From: Eremothecium cymbalariae DBVPG#7215
Lineage: Eukaryota > Ascomycota > Saccharomycetes > Saccharomycetales > Saccharomycetaceae
Direction of reading: 5' to 3'
Assembly: GCF_000235365.1 (NCBI RefSeq)
Contig: NC_016454.1
Coordinates: forward strand, 682,001-746,000
Length of the DNA: 64,000 bases
Shown: positions 46,491 through 55,592 of the stretch, piece after piece
Layout of the letters: every line of letters begins with the position of its first letter
How positions within the stretch are numbered: the stretch's first letter is position 1
Notes under the pieces: generated by a model
Database searches by the model: none
What the model was told of the DNA's origin: nothing
Seen by the model: only the letters and a program-made list of their open reading frames with translations
Program-made: the position numbers and the translations under genes

Positions 46491-47621
46491 ATGCCAGTTA
46501 TGGAAGTGCCAAGTACTATGAGAGCTGTAGTGATTGAGGGTGACAAAGCGGTCGTCAAGACCGGTGTTCAAGTTCCTGGGTTGGCTGGGAATACGGCGTT
46601 GATCAAGGTCAAAGCGGTTGCCAGCAACCCCACGGACTGGAAGCACATCTTCTGGCAGATTGGTCCACAGGGATCGATTTTGGGGTGCGATGTTGCAGGA
46701 GAGATTGTCTCTTTGGGGCCAGAAGCTGACGGCAGATGGGCTATCGGAGACAAGGTTTGTGCAATGGTTCATGGTGCCTCTGTGAAATACCCTGAGAATG
46801 GAGCGTTCGCAGAGTATGCCAAAGTCGACCTGGCCATCTGTTTAAAGCTAAAGGACTTAGAGTATGCTACCGCAGACAGTTCAGGCGTTGTCCCACACGG
46901 GAAGGTTTCCACCTGGGAGGCGGCTGCGTCCATTCCTGTTTGTTTACTCACTGCCTCAAACGTGCTTATGAACCAATTAGGCAACAAGCTAGAATGGGAA
47001 CCGAAGAACCCTCAACACCCACATTCTGTGTTGGTGTGGGGCGGGGCAACCGTAACCGGCCAGTTCTTTATCCAGTTGGCCAAGCGGACAAACGCTTACG
47101 CAAACATCGTTGTCGTTGCATCCAAGAAGCACGAATCCATGCTAAAGGGCTTCGGCGCCGACGAAATCTTCGACTACCATGATGAGGACGTCCTAGCCCA
47201 GATCACCAAGAAATACCCCGATCTATACCACATCCTCGATGCCGTCGCCACCCCTTCAACTTTCGGACAGGTCTACGCTTGTGCCCCAACAGACAAGCCG
47301 GTGACCTTGGTTGAGCTTATCTCCTTCTCTGAGAACGACATTCCCCCAGCCGAACGTAAGTCCAACGTCTCCATCAACCTAACGATGATGTACTTGGTCA
47401 GCGGCGAGAGTATCCCCTTTGGCACAGTGACTTTCCCAGCCGACCCAAAGGTGAGAACCAGCGTCATCGAGTTCTTGGAGTTCATCCAGCCAAGAATAGA
47501 GAGCGGTGAGATCCATCACCCAGCGGTCAAAATCAGCAAGGGCTTGGACACAATCCCATCATTGATGGAAGATATCAAAACTGGCAGAAACTCCGGCTTC
47601 AAGTTGGTCGCCTCTTTGTAG
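46491..47621 (+). CDS. YNL134C: Zinc-independent alcohol dehydrogenase/enoyl reductase-like protein (YNL134C orthologue)
   Basis: NAD(P)H-dependent reductase of the medium-chain dehydrogenase superfamily. The S. cerevisiae protein has NADH-dependent aldehyde reductase activity (from memory of the literature). 376 residues, as in yeast. Visible: the GroES-like N-terminal domain (ALIKVKAVASNPTDWKH, then GSILGCDVAGEIVSLGPEA), without the catalytic zinc ligands of true ADHs, and a Rossmann fold starting VLVWGGATVTGQFFIQLAK, then VVVASKKHESMLKGFGADEI. Ends GRNSGFKLVASL. ATGs at codons 1, 4 and 10 are all possible starts. It begins the block colinear with YNL134-139. The promoter has three Yap1-type repeats and a TATA box, consistent with stress induction. 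Confidence 0.93.
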   Translation: MPVMEVPSTMRAVVIEGDKAVVKTGVQVPGLAGNTALIKVKAVASNPTDWKHIFWQIGPQGSILGCDVAGEIVSLGPEADGRWAIGDKVCAMVHGASVKYPENGAFAEYAKVDLAICLKLKDLEYATADSSGVVPHGKVSTWEAAASIPVCLLTASNVLMNQLGNKLEWEPKNPQHPHSVLVWGGATVTGQFFIQLAKRTNAYANIVVVASKKHESMLKGFGADEIFDYHDEDVLAQITKKYPDLYHILDAVATPSTFGQVYACAPTDKPVTLVELISFSENDIPPAERKSNVSINLTMMYLVSGESIPFGTVTFPADPKVRTSVIEFLEFIQPRIESGEIHHPAVKISKGLDTIPSLMEDIKTGRNSGFKLVASL

Positions 47622-47768
47622 GTGCAGTGACCGTACGTATTCTATATAAAGGACCCGTCCTCTTTTATAGTTCTATACTTTTAATCGATTCGTTCGTCAC
47701 ATGCAGCACGATGCAGCTTTCCTGCCTGCGCCTGCGCCCGCCAGAGCACGAACAAAGCAGCCCGCGCG

Positions 47769-47788
47769 GCGACTCCTAGAGGAGTCGC
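47769..47788. terminator. Inverted repeat, 9-bp stem with 2-base centre
   Basis: GCGACTCCT, then AG, then AGGAGTCGC: perfectly complementary arms. It lies about 150 bp past the stop of the reductase gene. A 3'-end or DNA-structure element is possible; the terminator label is only a guess, as yeast Pol II does not need hairpins. Confidence 0.45.
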
Positions 47789-47931
47789 AAGACTGCCCCC
47801 ACCATACACCATAAGGAACTGACCTATCCACGAACTATAACCTTAGAATGAAAAAATAGGTACACAATATTACTATATATACTATTTATATTTTAGGTGG
47901 AAAAGCAGCAATCGGTCGGGCCGCTGCAGAG

Positions 47932-47964
47932 GCAGGGGACACGCACGCCGTGCGTGTCCCCTGC
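47932..47964. terminator. Perfect GC-rich 15-bp-stem hairpin
   Basis: GCAGGGGACACGCAC, loop GCC, GTGCGTGTCCCCTGC: 30 of 33 bases paired without mismatch, and 73 percent or more G+C. It lies in the convergent spacer, about 350 bp past the Cwp-like stop. Function unknown; terminator is the nearest class offered. Confidence 0.5.
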
Positions 47965-48314
47965 ACCCCCCCAGTGCACCCGGAATGGTCTGATCCCGTC
48001 CAAAAGGTATTGGCAGCATAACACAACATTTGAACGCGACCAAAACCGCAACAAGCCCTCGCACAACACTCCTCTATCTTCTGAAACAATCTCTTAAAAC
48101 AAAGACAGAGCAGCAGCTGGCCCACTTGGATGGGTTGTAAACCGTCGCCCCATGATCCGGCCAGCCACCGCCTTCCTTTTTTTAAGAACCTCACCTGCCT
48201 GCCTTCCAACACCAACTAGCCCCACACAGTAAAAAATTAAAAACAAAAATTCATATAGCAGTAGCTTTCAAATAAAGTGCAAGAATTAAAAAATCTCTCT
48301 CCTGCGTCAGCCAT

Positions 48315-48614
48315 CTAGATGACCAACAAAGCACCAGCAGCCAAAACACCGGCACCTAGCGCACCAGAACCCAACTGAACACCAGCGTTGACAGACTGGG
48401 TGGCAACAGCTGGTGGAGTGGAGCTGGCTGGTGGGGCTGAGCTGGCTGGAGGTGCTGAGCTGGCTGGAGTAGACGAAGACTTGGTCACTGGAACCTTAGG
48501 TGGTTCAGTACCGGTAGTAGCCTGGATTTGACCGTCACCAATTTGAGAAATTGGCTGTTGAGCAACAACAACAGAGGCAGCAGTTAGAGCAGCAATAGCG
48601 AGAGAGAACTTCAT
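48315..48614 (-). CDS. Small Cwp1/Cwp2-type cell-wall mannoprotein with PIR repeat and GPI signal
   Basis: 99 residues, starting at the ATG at 48614; the frame is open further up but without the signal peptide logic. Residues 1-18 are a signal peptide (MKFSLAIAALTAASVVVA). Residues 23-34 are one PIR repeat (SQIGDGQIQATT), whose first Gln is the site of ester linkage to beta-1,3-glucan. Residues 45-72 are a Ser/Pro/Ala region with near-repeats of PPASSA, likely O-mannosylated. The end (VNAGVQLGSGALGAGVLAAG, then ALLVI) is a GPI attachment signal. This layout is that of S. cerevisiae Cwp1/Cwp2. A TATAAAAG on the minus strand at 48754-48747 is about 135 bp before the ATG. It interrupts the YNL134-YNL135 order. 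Confidence 0.85.
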   Translation of the reverse strand: MKFSLAIAALTAASVVVAQQPISQIGDGQIQATTGTEPPKVPVTKSSSTPASSAPPASSAPPASSTPPAVATQSVNAGVQLGSGALGAGVLAAGALLVI

Positions 48615-49987
48615 TTTTAGTTGTCTAGTTTCCTTGTGTGTGTCGTGTGTCTGTACAAAATCAAAAAAACCCTGTAGAATTTGCTTTCTGAAAAACAACT
48701 ATAAACTAATTAGAGCGATAACTGTGATCTTTTTCTTCACTGGACTCTTTTATAGTCTATATATATCTAAAAAAATAAAAAAAGAACAAAAAATAAAAAG
48801 AACAAAACAACCAACACGAACTAATTAAAACTCGCATTCCATATCAAAACAATCCTGTGTTCTTTTGGTAGATATTTATATGCATTTTAACAATACTACC
48901 GAAGGACCAGACAAACGAAGAAAGAAATACTTTCTAAAATTGACGCTGTGACCTTTTTTCTTTCCTTGTCTAGCATAGTTTAGTAGTATACCTGCTATTA
49001 TGATCCCTACAATGCTCTTACTACCCCTACTACTCCTGCTCCTGCTACCAGGTTACGTGTCGTTCTGTCTCTACCAGGCAAAGAGACAAAACTATGCGGA
49101 CGCAAGCTGCTGTGCTGTGGTGTGCTGGTTCTTGCAATTACGCAGATTGACACTGTAACTCTGCGGATCCGCTGATGTCTGGAAGAATATTCGCTGTCAT
49201 TCTCAAGCGTGTTCTGCGCGGTATTCTTGGTGTTCCGCAGTTGTTTTATTTCCCGCTGTGCGGCGGACTCCGCGGTCGCAGGTATTCAGTGTTTCGTTTC
49301 TGTTCTCCGACGCGTTCTGGACCGTGTTCTGTTTCATGGAGCCGCCGCAGAGCGGTGCGTGGGCGGGGCTGTGTTCCTAAAATAGTATCCTTAGCCCGTG
49401 TCAGGCGCGCGCATGCATTCCCGGCGTGGCAAGTAGCTCCTCGTTTGCTGTGGGGCGCGGAGATGCACGCGCGCGTGCTGGGAGGCGGGCCTTGCAGTCG
49501 CACTTTGCCGATGTAAACAGAAGTACGCTGTGTTCGGCGGGTCAGTGGATTTTGCGGTAATCGTCATGTCTATTTAAAGTATCATCGGCGGACGGGGCAT
49601 CGGTGGTCTGCGTAGACGGGGCCGCAGCGCGGCCGGGGTTTGGGCCAAGCTTTTGTATGATGGTGGGTGGTTATGGCGGACGGCGGATGGGTTGCTGTGG
49701 GTGTCGATTGCGGGCAAGGTTGGGGCCTACTTAGATGCACGCTTGCGGTAATGTGATTGGGCGGCTGGCGGCAGGCCAAATAGAGCAGTGGCGGAAACAA
49801 CGTGGTCTTCTGTTGTTTTGTTACCCGGCCAGCGCCGGTGCCGCCCAGAAAATTTTTCAGGTAGGAAAAACGTGATCACCAGTGGCGGCGTCGTTTGCTT
49901 TCTTGTTGAACGGCATATACAGTGTTCTGCCATTGTACAGCTACAACAGGATTCATCGAAACGACGACGATAAGAAAAGAGTTAGAT
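48615..49987. other. Divergent Cwp-like / FPR1 promoter region
   Basis: 1373 bp with two different halves: AT-rich to 49130 (Cwp-like promoter with A/T runs and TATAAAAG), then GC-rich with CpG-dense sequence to about 49900. It contains a 14-bp palindrome GCACGCGCGCGTGC (49465-49478). Open frames there, up to 113 codons, overlap on both strands and reflect the base composition. Confidence 0.65.
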
Positions 49988-50332
49988 ATGTCTGAAGTTA
50001 TTGAAGGCGGCGTTGTGATTGAGAGGTTGACTCCCGGTGACGGTAAAAGTTTCCCCAAAGCTGGCGACCTGGTGACGATCCATTACACAGGGACCCTAGA
50101 GAATGGCACCAAGTTTGATTCGTCCGTGGACAGGGGACATCCGTTCCAGTGCAATGTGGGTGTCGGGCATGTGATCAAGGGGTGGGATGCAGCTATCCCA
50201 AAGTTGTCTGTTGGCGAGAAGGCCAGGTTGAGAATTCCGGGGCCGTATGCGTACGGGTCACGTGGTTTCCCTGGGTTAATTCCGCCTGATGCGACGTTGA
50301 TTTTTGACGTTGAGTTGCTCAAGATCAACTAG
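49988..50332 (+). CDS. FPR1: FKBP12 peptidyl-prolyl isomerase
   Basis: Cytosolic FKBP-type prolyl cis-trans isomerase, the receptor for rapamycin and FK506. 114 residues, exact family length. Conserved motifs: [50 protein letters not shown] and the end [17 protein letters not shown]; the binding-pocket Tyr, Phe, Asp, Trp and Phe are visible. The start is the ATG at 49988 (MSEVIEGG), as in yeast. The same frame is open for 22 codons upstream but is not needed. Orthologue of YNL135C. Confidence 0.97.
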   Translation: MSEVIEGGVVIERLTPGDGKSFPKAGDLVTIHYTGTLENGTKFDSSVDRGHPFQCNVGVGHVIKGWDAAIPKLSVGEKARLRIPGPYAYGSRGFPGLIPPDATLIFDVELLKIN

Positions 50333-50433
50333 ACGCGATACATTGGGAGGCGAGTAGTCGTAGTTCTCTGTTGTGTTGTGTTTATGTAGGTACTATGTAT
50401 ACATGTTATGGGCAAAAGAGATGCTAATTGCGC

Positions 50434-51417
50434 CTACTTTCTCCTTCTGAGTCTTCGCTTTACGGGTTGGTTGATGGACTTTCTGCGTGTTTTGCTTGCT
50501 GCGGACTCTGCAGTGTTGACGTTTGTGGCTGCAGCAGCCTGTTTGGTGTCCGATGTGGCCGCATCCGTGCTTGCAGCGTCGCTGAGTTGTGAGCGTGTAC
50601 GCGGTTTCTTTGCTTGCGGTTCTTCCTCCTCCTCTTCCTCCTCTTCCTCCTCCTCCTCCTCCTCTTCGTTATTGTCATTGGCATCACTATCATCTGTATC
50701 CTCCTTCTCGGACTCTGGGGACCTGACACTCTCGGCTGGCGCATCCCCAGCAGACGCATCCCCGGCTGGCGCCGCTGCAATTAGACGAGCTGCCGAAGGT
50801 TCTGGATCTTCGACATCTCCCTCGGCGGGCTGGTTGCGCATGCGGGTGGATCTTCTGGCAGATCTGGTTCGAGGACCGCTGGCGTTCGTGGCAGTGGTAC
50901 CCTTGGCTCGTTCCTCGTCGTCGTCGTCGTCCTCTTCCTCCCCCGCCGCCGCCGCACTTGTATCCAACGTTGGTCCATCCTCGTACCCAGAATCTAAAAC
51001 TTCCACCGCCTTCGCGTTCTGTAGCATTAACTCCCCATACTCGTTCCACGGCAACGAAAATTCTTCTACTTGCCTTAGCTTCTTGTCAACCACAAGCTGT
51101 TGCCGCGCCAATTCCACATCCTTATCAAGTATGATCCCTTCCACTTTATCTGCCTCTTCTAAATTGTAATATTCTCCAAGCTTAAGCCACACATCTTCTG
51201 AAGTGAAAACCTTCCTGGGCTCGTCATTCTGCAACAAGGTGACAGGATAGTCATTCGGATTGTTTAGCCTCTCCAAAATGCAGCGCATATGAAAGTGCTT
51301 GTGTATTCCCGCAGGCTTGAATTGCGCCACCCATTTAAACAACCGGATCTCATCGACAGTGGACCACTTGATTGCCATCAGTCCCCCCCCCTCTATTGCC
51401 TTCTTTCCTCTTGCCAT
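50434..51417 (-). CDS. EAF7: NuA4 histone acetyltransferase subunit Eaf7 (MRGBP-like)
   Basis: Subunit of the NuA4 H4/H2A acetyltransferase and of TINTIN with Eaf3. 327 residues. The N-terminal domain is the CT20/MRG-binding type: WSTVDEIRLFKWVAQFKPAG, then KHFHMRCILERLNN and SEDVWLKLGEYYNLEEADKVE. The rest is low complexity: acidic (EEEDDDDDEERA), Ala-rich and a run of about 18 Glu encoded by GAG/GAA repeats near 50620-50670, with basic KKPRTRSQ and a final KRRLRRRK. Translation could also begin at codon 14 (MAIKWSTVDE, ATG at 51378), which would remove a 13-residue extension ending in GGG. Orthologue of YNL136W. Confidence 0.9.
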   Translation of the reverse strand: MARGKKAIEGGGLMAIKWSTVDEIRLFKWVAQFKPAGIHKHFHMRCILERLNNPNDYPVTLLQNDEPRKVFTSEDVWLKLGEYYNLEEADKVEGIILDKDVELARQQLVVDKKLRQVEEFSLPWNEYGELMLQNAKAVEVLDSGYEDGPTLDTSAAAAGEEEDDDDDEERAKGTTATNASGPRTRSARRSTRMRNQPAEGDVEDPEPSAARLIAAAPAGDASAGDAPAESVRSPESEKEDTDDSDANDNNEEEEEEEEEEEEEEEEPQAKKPRTRSQLSDAASTDAATSDTKQAAAATNVNTAESAASKTRRKSINQPVKRRLRRRK

Positions 51418-51488
51418 CTTCCGTCTTCTGGCACGCTAACAGCCTTCTCCCTCGGCCATACTGCTTTCTTGTTTCTTCTTATTTTTGA

Positions 51489-51496
51489 TCACGTGA
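51489..51496. promoter_or_regulatory. TCACGTGA site between EAF7 and NAM9
   Basis: Second perfect TCACGTGA palindrome, in the 247 bp divergent spacer, 169 bp before NAM9. Fits Cbf1. In several non-duplicated yeasts Cbf1 is tied to respiratory and ribosomal genes; relevance to NAM9 is inference. Confidence 0.45.
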
Positions 51497-51664
51497 TGTA
51501 AATCAACTATCGTTTTATACGGATATGCTTTTTCGCTTTTTTTTGTCGTCTTGGATATCAAGACGATGAGTTTTTCATTGTAGGATAGAAGCTGAACAAA
51601 ACGTTTTTAAACCACTTGAAAAAGAAGTTGAAGCCATCTTTCCATTGGGTGTGTGCGGTTTGCG

Positions 51665-53089
51665 ATGCCTAGAAAAGCGCTACTACTTAAATCCCTTGCA
51701 AGGGGCAAAATCCGTGCTTCCTTCAACAAGTATAACCTGTTCAACCTGTACAAGAAATCGCAGGTTGATTTCAGATCCAAGACATTATATCAACAGAAAT
51801 GGACCGCTAAGCAAGAAACAAGGGCGTATCATGGTGAACATTTAACTGAGTCTAGATGGCAAACTACATTTTCGCCCCAACTGTCTTCTGTGGCTCAACT
51901 TGATGCTTCTTTGAAGGGTGGCTCTGTGCAGTCTACACCTATTCTACTTCAAACATATGCGGTTCTTGAAAAAAGACTGGATTTTGCTTTGTTCCGTGCT
52001 ATGTTTGCTTCTTCAATAAGACAGGCTCGGCAGTTTATTCTTCACGGTAACGTGTTTGTCAATGGGGTCAAGATTAAGCACCCGGGGTATCAATTGAAGC
52101 CTGGTGATATCTTTAATGTGAAGGCTGAGAAAGTACTTCAGGCTCTCGGAACGAAGAAGCCAAGTTTAGAGGACGCCTTGAAGGTGGACAAGAAGCAAAT
52201 CACCTTATGGAATAGATATGTGACTGAAGCACGCAACAACCCGCGTGAAGTGTGGGAGTCGAAGTTGAAACACATCAAGGGCCTGCCTGCATCTAGACCT
52301 GAAAAACAACAGTTTTTGGAATTTATCAAACACTATAATAGCCAGGTAGAGCAGGAGAAACTCAGAGTCCTGAAAGGTTCCACTAAGGTATCCACATTGG
52401 CAAAGATCATTTCAGTTGGTCAGGCCATACCAGCGGAGGAGGCAGTCACTGTTGCCAGTTTTGAATCCGCATTCCACGGTGACAAACATCTAGGCCAATC
52501 TGCTTTCGAAATTTACCAAGCTCTGGTTGGGTCCAAGGTCTTAACAAAATTCCAAGGCTCTTCCGTTGATGATATGGCTGCTGCGATTATAGGCTATAAA
52601 AAGGAAACTGATATCGATGATCCGCTTAAGAAAACTGTTAGGACGGTTTCTCAGTCTTTGAACGAGTTCCAATTGAAGCAAGATGAAACATTTAGAAAGA
52701 TTTATGATGACAAGAAGGGTAACCTGGCTACATGTGAGCTCCCATATGACCCAGAGTGGGTAAATAAGCTGCCTTTGCATCCGCAAATCAATGTGCTGAA
52801 GCTTCGTGAGGACCCTGCGGCCGCCCAAAAGTCTATTAACTTGTTATGGCAGACAGGTTTATTTGGGCGTCAGAATCCTTCTAAGCCATATTTTACTCCT
52901 TGGAAACCTAGACCATTTTTGGCTCCATTTGCAATTTTACCACATCATTTGGAAATATCATTCAAGACCTGTCACGCTGTTTACTTGAGAGACCCAGTTG
53001 CCCGCCCGGGACATTCTGAAGTTATCAGTCCATTTGGTCTACCTGTGCATCAACGTGCTTACATGTACTATGTAAGGAAAGGTAAGTAG
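51665..53089 (+). CDS. NAM9: Mitochondrial ribosomal small-subunit protein uS4m
   Basis: Mitochondrial homologue of bacterial S4. 474 residues. The N-terminus MPRKALLLKSLARGKIRASF is basic and highly conserved. The S4 RNA-binding domain is at about 100-160 (LEKRLDFALFRAMFASSIRQ, ARQFILHGNVFVNGVKIKHP). The middle diverges and the C-terminus (PFFTPWKPRPFL-type, PFAILPHHLEISFKTCHAVY, then RDPVARPGHSEVISPFG) is nearly invariant in yeasts. The start is the ATG at 51665; the frame has a GTG four codons up. Orthologue of YNL137C. Confidence 0.97.
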   Translation: MPRKALLLKSLARGKIRASFNKYNLFNLYKKSQVDFRSKTLYQQKWTAKQETRAYHGEHLTESRWQTTFSPQLSSVAQLDASLKGGSVQSTPILLQTYAVLEKRLDFALFRAMFASSIRQARQFILHGNVFVNGVKIKHPGYQLKPGDIFNVKAEKVLQALGTKKPSLEDALKVDKKQITLWNRYVTEARNNPREVWESKLKHIKGLPASRPEKQQFLEFIKHYNSQVEQEKLRVLKGSTKVSTLAKIISVGQAIPAEEAVTVASFESAFHGDKHLGQSAFEIYQALVGSKVLTKFQGSSVDDMAAAIIGYKKETDIDDPLKKTVRTVSQSLNEFQLKQDETFRKIYDDKKGNLATCELPYDPEWVNKLPLHPQINVLKLREDPAAAQKSINLLWQTGLFGRQNPSKPYFTPWKPRPFLAPFAILPHHLEISFKTCHAVYLRDPVARPGHSEVISPFGLPVHQRAYMYYVRKGK

Positions 53090-53267
53090 AGCTGCTCTAT
53101 CTAACAAATGACTTGTAAATATTTTGGTGTGCTACGTTTTTTTATTCGTGTAAAAGTTGTTGTTATGTGTATTCAGCTATGCTTCACACCCTCCTGTACA
53201 TATATAATACTACTATATCCCAACAGCTATATAATAATAATATAAGCAAAATTTAAATTTTACTGTA

Positions 53268-54851
53268 TTATCCAACGTGCTCAAACACATTAGTTATTAG
53301 CTTCCCATCAGTAAATGAATGCTTCAATTGCTCAGGAATAGGATGTTCAACGAAATCATCGTCGTCCCCAGTTGGAACATTAACGTTTATAGAAGTGGAA
53401 CATGAAGTGAAAATTTCTGTATGCATGGAGTCCTTGCTTAAATAAATCACACCAGAATCACTGTTGTCTATAGTGATTTGAGGGACAGCGTTCTCGACTT
53501 GAATACCAAAGTTTACAGATTTGATAACTTCGATGCCGCTAATCGAAGATTGAACAAGTAAGTTGCAGCGGTCACTTTCACTTACAGAAACGGCATTGAC
53601 TTTACCATTAATCCGCACCAAAACATTCTTGCAATGACCAATGAACACAGATTCATCTTTGTTGGCTTCAATGACAATAGGATCAGTTTGATCTTCATAA
53701 TTTTCAATAAACCACTTGCTGCCTTGCAACTCCTGTCTTGGCAGCTTCTTTGTTTTCAATCCAACAGGCTTTTTGGGCTTTGGAGGAGGTGTTTTAGCTC
53801 CAGAGCTAGCAGGCACAGAAGATGAAGCGCGTAAGTCTGGGTTCTTGTGTGTTTGTTGTGATTTCTCAACCTTCTTTAGCGACTTCATAATATTTTCACC
53901 CTGATTTAATTCCGCAAATACAGCGTTAATACCACCTTGCCGCTGGTCCCCAGACTCACTTTGCACCTCAAAAACTGAGGATGGTGGTGGAGGCGGTGGA
54001 GGTGGAGCTCCGCTTGAAGATGCAAAATCAGAAGAACGTGGCCCCTTTTCACAGATGACTTGAGAGTATGCCTCAGCAAAATCGATGCCGTCTACATTGT
54101 AACTTGGTCCAGTGGTGTGATATTTTTTTACGTATGTTTTCAAATCATCAAAAACTCCAAGGAACAATTTAACCCATTCAATAGAATTAGGTTCGGAGTC
54201 CTTGAATTCTTTCAATATCCTATTTGTCCAAAATTGGGATGCATCCTTGAAATCTGAGATCTGAGAAACTGGCGTATCAACAGCAACCCAACTGACTAAT
54301 GGAGCACCTTCTGCAACCGAATTTAAGTGCGCAAAATACTTATGCTGTCTATTTGCATCCTTGAGTTCACCAATAGATAAAATTTTGTCATTTATCGGCT
54401 TGAAAGCCTCCATAAACGTCTCTGATCCGGCAACAGGTCTTTTAGATCTCACTGCAGCCTTCAAAAAGTCAAGCTGGCCTTGAAAAGCCTCCCTGAACAA
54501 GGAACTAGACTGGTACACCAAAGGATCTATCTCTTCCGCTAACGACACTAAGGGATCCAACTTCTCAGAAAGAAACTTTTCAAATTCCTTTATACTTTCT
54601 GGATTATCCTCCCCCATTGAAATATCGCCAGCTCCACCGTCTGTCTCCTTCGATCCTTCGACAGCCTTATTTGGACTCTCGTTCAAACTAGCCTGTGCAA
54701 CTGCATCTCTTCCAGAAGACTTACGTATTTTAGATTGTACATATCCCTCTTGATATATCGTTACATCTTCCAACCTTGCAGTAGCATCTTCCAGTCTCTT
54801 CAGCAACTTCACTAAGTTGTAACCTTGTATAGAAAAGCTAGCTTCTGGCAT
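53268..54851 (-). CDS. SRV2: Cyclase-associated protein (CAP/Srv2)
   Basis: Actin-recycling protein that binds adenylyl cyclase and cofilin-bound actin. 527 residues, one more than in S. cerevisiae. Domains in order: N-terminal cyclase-binding coiled coil ([18 protein letters not shown]), helical folded domain (about 60-260), first proline run of nine Pro (about 282-292), WH2-like segment ([20 protein letters not shown], about 303-325), second Pro motif [10 protein letters not shown], and the C-terminal beta-helix CARP domain ([12 protein letters not shown] to the end). Orthologue of YNL138W. Confidence 0.97.
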   Translation of the reverse strand: MPEASFSIQGYNLVKLLKRLEDATARLEDVTIYQEGYVQSKIRKSSGRDAVAQASLNESPNKAVEGSKETDGGAGDISMGEDNPESIKEFEKFLSEKLDPLVSLAEEIDPLVYQSSSLFREAFQGQLDFLKAAVRSKRPVAGSETFMEAFKPINDKILSIGELKDANRQHKYFAHLNSVAEGAPLVSWVAVDTPVSQISDFKDASQFWTNRILKEFKDSEPNSIEWVKLFLGVFDDLKTYVKKYHTTGPSYNVDGIDFAEAYSQVICEKGPRSSDFASSSGAPPPPPPPPSSVFEVQSESGDQRQGGINAVFAELNQGENIMKSLKKVEKSQQTHKNPDLRASSSVPASSGAKTPPPKPKKPVGLKTKKLPRQELQGSKWFIENYEDQTDPIVIEANKDESVFIGHCKNVLVRINGKVNAVSVSESDRCNLLVQSSISGIEVIKSVNFGIQVENAVPQITIDNSDSGVIYLSKDSMHTEIFTSCSTSINVNVPTGDDDDFVEHPIPEQLKHSFTDGKLITNVFEHVG

Positions 54852-55115
54852 TCTTAAATCGTTTCTCTAGTCCTAAAACCACAACTAAACCCTCTTTTCC
54901 TACTTAACACCACTAAAATGTCGTTGTTGAAGAACAAAACCCCTATTAAGAAAGCTTGTTTGAAGTTAACCCAGTTTTTTTCCTTGTTTGAGCCCAAAGA
55001 TTTTGATTTGAAAAATTTATAATTAACTAAAAAGTTGAATAAAGGTCTTTTACAAATGAAGAAGTTGAGTAATTGCGTTAGGGTTCGTTATTGGTTGTAG
55101 TAATTGGTTTCTACG

Positions 55116-55592
55116 ATGGTGAATGTTAACAAGAAAAGCCATAGGAAGACCTCTAGAAGAGCACAAAATCAGGCAATTCATAGTGATCGTGGATCTCTTT
55201 TTAATAGAATTGGTTCGAAATCATCGAGAAGCAATGATACTTCTAATGCTGAGGACACAAAAAAGGCTACGGGGAAAAGTGAGGGTAGCAGTAATGCTTT
55301 AAAGGTCATCAATGGGAGACTGATCAATGCTGATGATATAGGAGCACAGTTACGAGAGTTTAATAAACGGAACATATCTAAGAATAAAGCTCATAAGCGC
55401 GCGCTGCTGGCTGGTAATGGTTCTCCCAGACGCCGTAAGCTTTTGAAAGAGCGAATTCCAGCTCCTATGATTGCCTCGAGGTCTGTCTTCAGCAGCAGTA
55501 ATTATGATGATGAGAGCGATATGCCATCCAGGTCTCGTGGTAAAAAAGGTAGTGTTAGTAGGAACCGGAACCTTCAATCTTTAACTATATAA
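55116..55592 (+). CDS. Unrecognised small basic protein
   Basis: 158 residues from the ATG at 55116 (MVNVNKKSHRKTSRRAQNQA). I do not recognise it. It is strongly basic, with Arg/Lys clusters throughout (KSHRKTSRR, SPRRRKLLKER, SRGKKGSVSRNRN), a short SLFNRIGSK motif near residue 28 and a possibly helical middle (ADDIGAQLREFNKRNISKNK). The rest is likely disordered. Such composition suggests nucleic acid binding, but that is inference. It is divergent from SRV2 (264 bp) and tail-to-tail with YSF3. S. cerevisiae has no gene between SRV2 and YSF3. Confidence 0.65.
   Translation: MVNVNKKSHRKTSRRAQNQAIHSDRGSLFNRIGSKSSRSNDTSNAEDTKKATGKSEGSSNALKVINGRLINADDIGAQLREFNKRNISKNKAHKRALLAGNGSPRRRKLLKERIPAPMIASRSVFSSSNYDDESDMPSRSRGKKGSVSRNRNLQSLTI

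Larger units (their letters stand above)
47622..48314. other. Convergent spacer YNL134C / Cwp-like gene with two strong hairpins
   Basis: 693 bp between convergent 3' ends. It is GC-rich in places and holds the two inverted repeats listed next. No gene; short frames on both strands overlap the palindromes and look random. Confidence 0.7.

Noticed and set aside
49175..49516. 113-codon open frame upstream of FPR1
   Set aside because: It lies in a GC-rich stretch where both strands are open by composition. Arg/Cys-rich, no motif.
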